A stretch of 58,060 nucleotides of DNA from Hyphomicrobiaceae bacterium (GTDB lineage: Bacteria > Pseudomonadota > Alphaproteobacteria > Rhizobiales > Hyphomicrobiaceae). This document shows positions 52,014-58,060 of the stretch, piece after piece. Each line of letters starts with the position of its first letter. Position 1 is the stretch's first letter. The notes beneath the pieces were generated by a model. That model was not told the origin of the DNA. It made no database searches and worked only from the letters and a program-made list of their open reading frames with translations. The DNA lies in the NCBI GenBank assembly GCA_002919265.1, contig PKEY01000037.1:1-58060 (forward strand). Reading direction: 5' to 3'. The position numbers and the translations under genes were made by a program.

Positions 52014-53669
52014 ATGGCACATACGGCAGTTGAACGGCGGGCGTTTTCGGACGTCATTGCTGTTCTGGGATGCGGGCTGGGTATTCTGCTTGGCCTGTTT
52101 TTGGCGGCCGGAACTTCCGACTCCGTAATGTCCTTTCACGGCGCGTTGCTGGCGCTCGCCTGCGTCGTGGGAGCAGCTTTCATTCTGAAAGACGCGTTTG
52201 GAAAAGAGGACCCGACCGCGGAAGAGGGTTATTACGACGGTCCGGTCAAGGTGGCGCTGATTGCCGCCGTTTTCTGGGCAATCGCCGCGTTTCTTATCGG
52301 TGATATTGTTGCCTGGCAGCTGGCATTTCCGGCGCTCAATTTCGATTTGCCGTGGACGAGCTTCGGACGCTTGCGGCCGCTGCACACATCTGCTGCGATT
52401 TTCGCTTTCGGCGGCAGCGTTCTGATCGGCACATCATTTTTTGTCGTGCAGCGTACGTGCCACGCGCGGCTCGCAGGCCGGTGGGCTCCCTATTTCGTCG
52501 TTTGGGGCTACCAGCTTTTCATTGTCATCGCGGGCACCGGTTATCTTCTCGGCGTTACGCAGAGCAAGGAATACGCGGAGCCCGAGTGGTACGCCGATCT
52601 TTGGCTAACGATCGTTTGGGTCGTTTATCTCCTCGTTTTCCTCGGCACGATCGCGCGGCGCCGTGAGCCGCATATCTACGTCGCGAACTGGTTCTACCTC
52701 GCGTTCATCGTGACCGTCGCGATGCTGCACATCGTGAACAACCTGGCGCTGCCGGTGTCTCTCATGGAGACGAAGAGCTACATCCTCTTCTCCGGCGTCC
52801 AGGATGCGATGACGCAATGGTGGTACGGCCATAACGCCGTCGGCTTCTTCCTCACCGCGGGCTTCCTTGGGATCATGTACTACTTCGTCCCGAAGCGCGC
52901 CGAGCGGCCGGTCTATTCCTACCGGTTGTCCATCGTTCACTTCTGGTCGCTGATCTTCATCTACATTTGGGCTGGCCCGCATCACCTGCACTACACGGCA
53001 CTTCCCGATTGGGTGCAGACGCTTGGCATGACGTTCTCGGTCATGCTGTGGATGCCCAGCTGGGGCGGCATGATCAACGGCCTGATGACACTGTCAGGGG
53101 CCTGGGACAAGCTGCGGACGGACCCTGTGATCCGCTTCCTCGTGGTCTCCGTCGCCTTCTACGGCATGTCGACCTTCGAGGGTCCGCTCATGTCCATCAA
53201 GACGGTGAACTCGCTCAGCCACTACACCGACTGGACCATTGGCCACGTGCACTCCGGCGCACTTGGCTGGAATGCGATGGTCTCCTTTGGCGCCATCTAC
53301 TGTCTGGCACCGTGGCTGTGGGGGCGGAGAGGGCTGTATTCGCAGCGGCTCGTCGAGTGGCACTTCTGGATCATGACTGTCGGCATCCTGCTCTACATCA
53401 CGGCGATGTGGGTGTCCGGCATCCTGCAAGGTCTGATGTGGCGTGCCTACGACAGCCTCGGCTTCCTGCAGTACTCGTTCGTCGAGACCGTCGAGGCCAT
53501 GAAGCCCTTCTACCTGATCCGCGCGACGGGCGGCCTGCTGGTCCTCATCGGCTCACTGATCATGGCCTACAACATCTGGCGCACCATTCGCGGCGATGAG
53601 CCGGTGGATGCGATGGAGCAGCCGCGCATCGCGGCAGCCCCCGAGATGCGCCCGGTTCCGGCGGAATAA
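52014..53669 (+). CDS. ccoN: cbb3-type cytochrome c oxidase subunit I
   Basis: A 551-residue membrane catalytic subunit; ATG 52014 opens [11 protein letters not shown], with an upstream in-frame ATG at 51960 less likely. It reduces oxygen at the b3-CuB centre. The His ligands can be read in [14 protein letters not shown] (low-spin haem b), [23 protein letters not shown] and [15 protein letters not shown] (CuB), and [20 protein letters not shown] (haems b and b3). About 14 transmembrane helices; the first two hydrophobic segments (about residues 15-37 and 42-60) form an N-terminal extension found in some CcoN. First gene of ccoNOQP, behind a FixK box. Enables respiration at low oxygen. Confidence 0.96.
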   Translation: MAHTAVERRAFSDVIAVLGCGLGILLGLFLAAGTSDSVMSFHGALLALACVVGAAFILKDAFGKEDPTAEEGYYDGPVKVALIAAVFWAIAAFLIGDIVAWQLAFPALNFDLPWTSFGRLRPLHTSAAIFAFGGSVLIGTSFFVVQRTCHARLAGRWAPYFVVWGYQLFIVIAGTGYLLGVTQSKEYAEPEWYADLWLTIVWVVYLLVFLGTIARRREPHIYVANWFYLAFIVTVAMLHIVNNLALPVSLMETKSYILFSGVQDAMTQWWYGHNAVGFFLTAGFLGIMYYFVPKRAERPVYSYRLSIVHFWSLIFIYIWAGPHHLHYTALPDWVQTLGMTFSVMLWMPSWGGMINGLMTLSGAWDKLRTDPVIRFLVVSVAFYGMSTFEGPLMSIKTVNSLSHYTDWTIGHVHSGALGWNAMVSFGAIYCLAPWLWGRRGLYSQRLVEWHFWIMTVGILLYITAMWVSGILQGLMWRAYDSLGFLQYSFVETVEAMKPFYLIRATGGLLVLIGSLIMAYNIWRTIRGDEPVDAMEQPRIAAAPEMRPVPAE

Positions 53670-53684
53670 GGGGGAGATCCTGCC

Positions 53685-54416
53685 ATGCTGAAGCATGAAA
53701 CCCTGGAAAAGAACTCGATCCTCCTCTTGATCGGCATTCTGATCGTCGTGTCGATCGGTGGCATCGTGCAGATTTCGCCGCTGTTCTGGATCGACAGCAC
53801 GATCGAAAAGGTGCAGGGCATGCGGCCTTATACGCCGCTGGAGCAGGCCGGGCGGGACATCTACATCCGCGAGGGCTGCTACACTTGCCACAGCCAGATG
53901 ATCCGCACTTTGCGCGACGAGGTGGAGCGCTACGGCCACTACAGCCTGGCCGCCGAAAGCATGTACGACCATCCCTTTCAGTGGGGCTCGAAGCGGACGG
54001 GGCCTGACCTCGCCCGCGTCGGCGGCAAGTACTCCGATCAATGGCACGCGGAGCACCTGATCGATCCGCGCTCCGTCGTGCCGGAGAGCATCATGCCGGC
54101 CTATCCGTGGCTCGCCGAGCGCAAGCTCGACACGCGGAACATCAAGGAGCGGCTGCAAACGCTGCGTGCGGTTGGCGTTCCTTACACGGATGAAATGATC
54201 GAGAAGGCCGAAGAGGACCTGAAGGCTCAGGTCGATCCGGATTCGCGGGCCGCACGGGAACTTCTGCAACGCTATCCCAAGGCGAAAGTCGCGAAATTCG
54301 ACGGCAAGCCCGGCGGTGAGGTGACAGAGCTCGATGCGCTCATCGCCTACCTCCAGGTGCTCGGCACGCTCGTTGACTTCGCGAGCTTCGACGCCTCGGG
54401 ACCGAACTTGAGGTGA
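53685..54416 (+). CDS. ccoO: cbb3-type oxidase mono-haem subunit II
   Basis: A 243-residue c-type cytochrome anchored by one N-terminal helix (about 11-31, [19 protein letters not shown]). The haem c site is [11 protein letters not shown] (CxxCH) and the distal Met ligand is in [12 protein letters not shown]. It passes electrons from CcoP or cytochrome c to CcoN. 15 bases separate it from ccoN, with GGGGGAG as ribosome-binding site. Length and features are typical. Confidence 0.95.
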   Translation: MLKHETLEKNSILLLIGILIVVSIGGIVQISPLFWIDSTIEKVQGMRPYTPLEQAGRDIYIREGCYTCHSQMIRTLRDEVERYGHYSLAAESMYDHPFQWGSKRTGPDLARVGGKYSDQWHAEHLIDPRSVVPESIMPAYPWLAERKLDTRNIKERLQTLRAVGVPYTDEMIEKAEEDLKAQVDPDSRAARELLQRYPKAKVAKFDGKPGGEVTELDALIAYLQVLGTLVDFASFDASGPNLR

Positions 54417-54426
54417 GGGCTCTGAG

Positions 54427-54603
54427 ATGACCTACGAAACAGTCGCGAGTGTCAGCCAGACGAGCTCTCTGCTCCTCTTCCTGACGATCTTCATCTGCGT
54501 CGTTGCCTACGTGTTTTGGCCCGGTAACCGCCAACGCTTCGAGATTTCGCAAAGGCGGGCGCTGGATCTGGACAACGACAATTCCCACGGGGACGGCCAA
54601 TGA
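54427..54603 (+). CDS. ccoQ: cbb3 oxidase small subunit
   Basis: A 58-residue protein (MTYETVASVSQTSSLLLFLT..., one membrane helix at about 13-33, then WPGNRQRFEISQRRALDLD and a polar tail). It is too short for routine gene finding but sits exactly where CcoQ is expected: 10 bases after ccoO and overlapping the ccoP start by four bases (ATGA). The motif VFWPGNRQRFE matches FixQ/CcoQ. It stabilises the assembled oxidase. Confidence 0.9.
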   Translation: MTYETVASVSQTSSLLLFLTIFICVVAYVFWPGNRQRFEISQRRALDLDNDNSHGDGQ

Positions 54604-55466
54604 GCAGGAAGGAAATTGACGAAGTCACCGGCGTCGAAACGACCGGTCACGAGTGGGACGGCATCAAGGAGCTCAACAAGCCGCTTCCCAAGTGGTGGGT
54701 ATGGGTCTTTTACGCGACGGTCATCTGGTCGATCGGCTACTGGATCCTGTATCCCGCCTTTCCGACACTGGCCGGCTACACCAAGGGCGTGCTTGGCTAT
54801 AGCCAGCGCAGCGTCGTAGCCCAGCAGGTCGAGGCGGCGCGCGCCGCACAAGCCAAGTTCCGTGAAGCGCTTGCAGCGACGCCGCTCGACAACGTGAAGG
54901 ACGATCCGGAGCTCTTGCGGTTCGCGATGGCAGGTGGCGCAGCGGCGTTTGCTGACAACTGCGCGCCCTGCCATGGCCGCGGTGCTCAGGGTGCTGTCGG
55001 TTATCCCAACCTGAATGATGACGAATGGCTTTGGGGCGGCAGCATCGAGGATATTCACCACACCATCAGCTACGGCATCCGCTCCGGACACGAAAATGGC
55101 CGTGAAAACCAGATGCCGCGCTTCGGCATCGACGGTTTGCTCGACAAGAAGCAGATTTCCGATGTCGCAGAATACGTGCTCTCGCTTTCCGGACGCGCGA
55201 AGGACGAGGCTGCTGTAGCCCGCGGTCGCGAGATCTTCGCCGAGCAGTGCGCCTCGTGCCACGGCGAGGACGGGAAAGGAAACGTGGAGCTTGGCGCGCC
55301 TAATCTCACAGACGCGATCTGGCTCTACGGCGACTCCAAGGAAGCCATCATGGCGAGCATCAGCACGGGGCGTGGCGGCCAAATGCCCGCGTGGGAAGGC
55401 CGGCTTGATCCTGTGACGATCAAGGCGCTCGCCGTTTACGTCCATTCGCTGGGCGGTGGGCAATAG
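54600..55466 (+). CDS. ccoP: cbb3-type oxidase di-haem subunit III
   Basis: A 288-residue c-type cytochrome. The N-terminus has the FixP motif EVTGVETTGHEWDGIKELNKPLPKWWVWVFYATVIWSIGYWILYPAFP, with one helix. Two haem c sites follow: CAPCHG and CASCHG, with Met ligands in GRENQMPRFG and GGQMPAWEG. It receives electrons from the periplasmic cytochrome pool. It is the last gene before a 130-base gap with a stem-loop. Confidence 0.95.
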   Translation: MSRKEIDEVTGVETTGHEWDGIKELNKPLPKWWVWVFYATVIWSIGYWILYPAFPTLAGYTKGVLGYSQRSVVAQQVEAARAAQAKFREALAATPLDNVKDDPELLRFAMAGGAAAFADNCAPCHGRGAQGAVGYPNLNDDEWLWGGSIEDIHHTISYGIRSGHENGRENQMPRFGIDGLLDKKQISDVAEYVLSLSGRAKDEAAVARGREIFAEQCASCHGEDGKGNVELGAPNLTDAIWLYGDSKEAIMASISTGRGGQMPAWEGRLDPVTIKALAVYVHSLGGGQ

Positions 55467-55523
55467 CCCTCACGCTCAGTGCAAAGAGTAGTTCCCTCGC
55501 TAGAGGAGACGCAGCGGGGGCAC

Positions 55524-55566
55524 AGGTGAGGGGCAGATCAAAACCCGCGCAAACTGCCTCTCACCT
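55524..55566. repeat. Intergenic inverted repeat between ccoP and ccoG
   Basis: A 13-bp stem with one G-T pair (55524-55536 with 55554-55566) and a 17-base loop. It is followed by a second small hairpin, CTCC-GGAA-GGAG, whose right arm is part of the ccoG ribosome-binding site. It may stop or process the ccoNOQP mRNA, or be a dispersed REP-like palindrome; the C+T-rich flank is typical of such elements. Confidence 0.5.
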
Positions 55567-55596
55567 CCTTTTCTCCGGAAGGAGGGTAGGAGCCCG

Positions 55597-57114
55597 ATGA
55601 CCTCCATGCCGAAAGATCTGAAACCTGCCGATTTCATCAACGAGGCCGCTCCCGGCGTCGAAAAGCTCGATGTGGCCGCCATCAATCGTAAGGATCGCCG
55701 CGAGCTCTACGCTGTTCGGCAAAAGATTTATCCGCGGCTCGCCCACGGCACCTTCCGAAACGTGAAATGGCTCGTGATGGCCATCACGCTCACCATTTAC
55801 TACGTGCTACCGTGGTTGCGCTGGGATCGCGGGCCGAATTTGCCGGATCAGGCCGTATTGCTCGACTTCGCGCACGGCCGCCTTTTCCTTTTCTTCATCG
55901 AGATCTGGCCGCAGGAGCTTTATTACATCACAGGGCTTCTTGTGATCTCGGCGCTGGGCCTGTTTCTCGTAACGGCTTTGGCTGGTCGCGTCTGGTGCGG
56001 ATATGCCTGCCCACAGACGGTCTGGACCGATCTCATGATCGCGGTTGAGCGCTTCTGGCAGGGCGACCGCAACGCGCGGATCCGCCTCGACAAGGAGCCA
56101 TGGACCGCGAGCAAGATATTCAAGAAGGTCATGACGCACCTGTCGTGGCTGGTGATCGGCCTCGCCACCGGTGGCGCTCTCGTCTTCTATTTCCGCGATG
56201 CCCCGACGCTGGCGAAGGAGCTTGTTACCGGCACGGCGCCAGCGATTGCGTATCTGTTTCTCGGTATTTTCACGTTCACGACCTATTTACTCGGCGGCAT
56301 CGCGCGTGAGCAGGTCTGCATTTACATGTGCCCATGGCCGCGCATTCAAAGCGCCATGGTAGACCGCCACACGCTGCTCGTCAGCTACAGGGCCGACAGA
56401 GGTGAACCGCGCGGGCCACTGCGCAAAGGCCAGGGCTGGGAAGGTCGGGGCGATTGCATCGACTGCAAGGCCTGCGTTGCTGTTTGCCCAATGGGCATCG
56501 ATATTCGCGACGGCTTACAGCTTGAATGCATTCAGTGCGCGCTGTGCATCGATGCCTGCAACGAGGTGATGGACAAGATCGGGCGTCCCCGTGGTCTGAT
56601 CGCCTATGACACCGTTGCCAAGCAGGAGGCAAAGGCGGCTGGCGGGGGGCATGAACCGGTCAAACTGGTACGGCCGCGTACGATCCTTTACGCAGTGCTG
56701 ATCGTGTTGGTTGTGGGCGTCATGGGCTTTGGTCTGCTCAATCGTACGACGCTCGAGGTCAACGTGCTCCACGATCGCGGCGTGCTGTTCGTTCCGCTGT
56801 CGGATGGCGGCGTGCGAAACGGCTACACCGTGAAGGTGCTGAACAAGCGGCATGAGCCTGTCGATGTCAACTTGCGGGTGGAAGGGCTGCCTGGCGCCGA
56901 GATGCGTGTCGTCGGCCATGATGCTGGTCCTATCAGTGTGCCGGCGGACAATTTGCGGGAGGTGCGCGTGTTGGTGACCGTGCCTCCGGAGCACGTGAAA
57001 AGCCTGACGCCGCCGTCAACGAATTTCGAATTCATCGTCAAGGACGTTGCATCCGACACAGAGATGCGCCGTGACGCGATTTTCCAGAGTGCGGCGGCAC
57101 GGAGCAAACCATGA
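55597..57114 (+). CDS. ccoG: Cytochrome oxidase accessory protein CcoG (FixG)
   Basis: A 505-residue membrane protein with five or six helices and two 4Fe-4S ferredoxin motifs: CIDCKACVAVCPMG and CIQCALCIDAC. Other signatures are GYACPQTVWTD, CIYMCPWPRIQSAM and, at the C-terminus, an Ig-like periplasmic domain (KVLNKRHEPVDVNLRVEGL). CcoG reduces Cu(II) to Cu(I) for CuB delivery during cbb3 assembly. The strong GGAAGGAGGG site before ATG 55597 is partly folded in a hairpin. Confidence 0.95.
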   Translation: MTSMPKDLKPADFINEAAPGVEKLDVAAINRKDRRELYAVRQKIYPRLAHGTFRNVKWLVMAITLTIYYVLPWLRWDRGPNLPDQAVLLDFAHGRLFLFFIEIWPQELYYITGLLVISALGLFLVTALAGRVWCGYACPQTVWTDLMIAVERFWQGDRNARIRLDKEPWTASKIFKKVMTHLSWLVIGLATGGALVFYFRDAPTLAKELVTGTAPAIAYLFLGIFTFTTYLLGGIAREQVCIYMCPWPRIQSAMVDRHTLLVSYRADRGEPRGPLRKGQGWEGRGDCIDCKACVAVCPMGIDIRDGLQLECIQCALCIDACNEVMDKIGRPRGLIAYDTVAKQEAKAAGGGHEPVKLVRPRTILYAVLIVLVVGVMGFGLLNRTTLEVNVLHDRGVLFVPLSDGGVRNGYTVKVLNKRHEPVDVNLRVEGLPGAEMRVVGHDAGPISVPADNLREVRVLVTVPPEHVKSLTPPSTNFEFIVKDVASDTEMRRDAIFQSAAARSKP

Positions 57115-57131
57115 GGTTGGGAGGTGAACTG

Positions 57132-57632
57132 ATGGCAGCTTCACCCGAAGTGCAGGGATTGAGAGGGCGGCATGTGCTATTTGCCTTCCTCGGATTTTTC
57201 GGTGTGATATTCGCGGTGAATGGCGTTTTCCTCTACGCCGCGCTGTCGACCCACACGGGCGTCGTTGCCAACGAGCCGTATCGCAAAGGCCTGAACTACA
57301 ACCAGCGCATTGCTGCTTTTCAGGCCCAGGAGCAGCTTGGTTGGGCGGAAGAGACGACGCTCGATCGGGATGCCGGACTGACGCTGACGTTGCACAAGTC
57401 CGATGGCACGCCGGTTTCCGGTCTGTTCGTTGCTGGTACTTTCGGTCGGCCGTCAACTGACAAATTCGATCGCCGGATCGTCCTGACTGAAGTCGAGCCC
57501 GGTAGGTACAGCGCCAAAATCGAAGCGCTTGAGCCGGGGGCGTGGATCGTCAACCTTGAAGCCACCTGGATTGGCGGTGGCGACAAGGGTCCCGTTTACA
57601 GATTGAGGAAGCGGCTATGGCTCAAGTCCTGA
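57132..57632 (+). CDS. ccoH: cbb3 assembly protein CcoH (FixH)
   Basis: A 166-residue protein with one membrane helix (about 14-36, HVLFAFLGFFGVIFAVNGVFLY). I use ATG 57132, seven bases after GGGAGGTG; the ATG at 57111 overlapping ccoG adds seven residues and lacks such a site. The motif EPYRKGLNYNQRIAAFQAQEQLGW is diagnostic of FixH. The periplasmic beta domain resembles a copper-chaperone-like fold. It joins late stages of oxidase assembly with CcoI. It overlaps the ccoI start by 16 bases. Confidence 0.92.
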   Translation: MAASPEVQGLRGRHVLFAFLGFFGVIFAVNGVFLYAALSTHTGVVANEPYRKGLNYNQRIAAFQAQEQLGWAEETTLDRDAGLTLTLHKSDGTPVSGLFVAGTFGRPSTDKFDRRIVLTEVEPGRYSAKIEALEPGAWIVNLEATWIGGGDKGPVYRLRKRLWLKS

Positions 57633-58060
57633 CCGAGGTCGCTGAGGCGCCCGCTGTCGCCGCTGAGCAGACAAAGGCCGAGCTCGAAACAACCGTTCTT
57701 GTCGTCGAGAACATGCACTGCGGCGGGTGCATGCGGAAGGTCGAGCAGGCGCTGAGCAGCGAGCCAGGCGTGATTTCGGCACGGGCAAATCTATCGGCTC
57801 GTCGCGTGACCGTGGTGAGCGAGAAAGGCCGGCGGAGCGCCGAGGACTTGATCGAGGCGCTGGCAAAGGCGGGATACAAAGCCGCTCCGCTACTCGACGA
57901 TGCAGCAGATGCCGGGCAGGCCGACCAGCAGTTCCTGCGTCGCGTCGGTGTGGCGGGCTTCGCTGCCGCCAACATCATGCTGCTTTCGGTCTCCGTCTGG
58001 TCGGGACAGGCCGGCGGCGACATGGAGCAGTCGATCCAGACGCTCTTCCACTGGATCTCG
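57617..58060 (+). CDS. ccoI: Copper-transporting P1B ATPase CcoI (FixI), partial
   Basis: 148 codons from ATG 57617 to the window end; the frame stays open. An N-terminal heavy-metal-associated domain is complete (about 25-90, with the copper-binding NMHCGGCMRKVEQAL), and the first membrane helices begin at about 118 (VGVAGFAAANIMLLSVSVWSG). The P-type ATPase core lies beyond the window. Copper exporter feeding the CuB site of CcoN. Position after ccoGH supports the assignment. Confidence 0.92.
   Translation, partial: MAQVLTEVAEAPAVAAEQTKAELETTVLVVENMHCGGCMRKVEQALSSEPGVISARANLSARRVTVVSEKGRRSAEDLIEALAKAGYKAAPLLDDAADAGQADQQFLRRVGVAGFAAANIMLLSVSVWSGQAGGDMEQSIQTLFHWIS

Overview
The window looks like a chromosomal segment of an alphaproteobacterium, most likely of the order Hyphomicrobiales (Rhizobiales). 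The supporting markers are a CckA-type hybrid kinase, a short-form FolB, an alphaproteobacterial DksA with a degraded zinc finger, a nadABC operon next to a Nudix-like NadQ/NrtR regulator, GGAAC-N16-CGTT (EcfG-type) promoters and a complete ccoNOQPGHI (fixNOQP-fixGHI) order. The DNA is G+C-rich by eye. I see no insertion sequence, prophage, CRISPR array, rRNA or tRNA. Genus cannot be named from the sequence alone.

1-10.4 kb is mostly housekeeping and envelope genes: two tandem secreted glucosaminidase paralogues (the first cut by the window edge), folB, a TIGR02001-type outer-membrane protein, two unknown envelope proteins, a periplasmic RNase T2, an M20 dipeptidase, and pyruvate phosphate dikinase closed by a strong terminator. 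A small cupin with its own terminator follows.

11.0-21.6 kb is the main accessory island. It has a flavoprotein dehydrogenase, a TRAP transporter (DctPQM), an aspartate-dehydrogenase-like enzyme, two SDRs, a DHDPS/NAL-class aldolase, an Old-Yellow-Enzyme reductase and a TetR regulator. All genes are on one strand in two transcription units. Each unit begins with a nearly identical 19-bp operator (11083-11101 and 16520-16538, 18 of 19 bases the same) that overlaps a promoter -10. The simplest reading is a TetR-controlled uptake-and-catabolism regulon for an unidentified small organic acid or carbonyl compound. This is the best candidate here for an undescribed system.

21.6-26.9 kb holds nadA-nadB-nadC with an upstream Nudix-like regulator and two matching palindromic operators whose centres are 60 bp apart. 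27-30.4 kb is a stress-type block (BON, CBS, BON, orphan MoxR ATPase, DksA), with divergent EcfG-like promoters for the BON and CBS genes.

30.5-43.9 kb contains a DUF3772-type MscS channel, an isolated FliO-like protein, cckA, recA with an unusual array of LexA-like half-sites, ccdA, thiD, a triple-hairpin element ending in a terminator (candidate small RNA or leader), a PLP-dependent threonine/serine dehydratase, an unknown protein, an MFS carrier and a dipeptide epimerase.

44-50 kb has a 1056-residue membrane-anchored helical protein with eight exact 22-residue repeats, a lone Hpt phosphotransfer protein, a [2Fe-2S] ferredoxin with its FNR-type reductase, and an OmpR-family regulator. The last 8 kb is the microaerobic respiration module: a FixK-like regulator, a FixK/FNR box in front of a small unknown gene, another in front of ccoN, the cbb3 oxidase genes ccoNOQP and the assembly genes ccoGHI (ccoI runs off the end).
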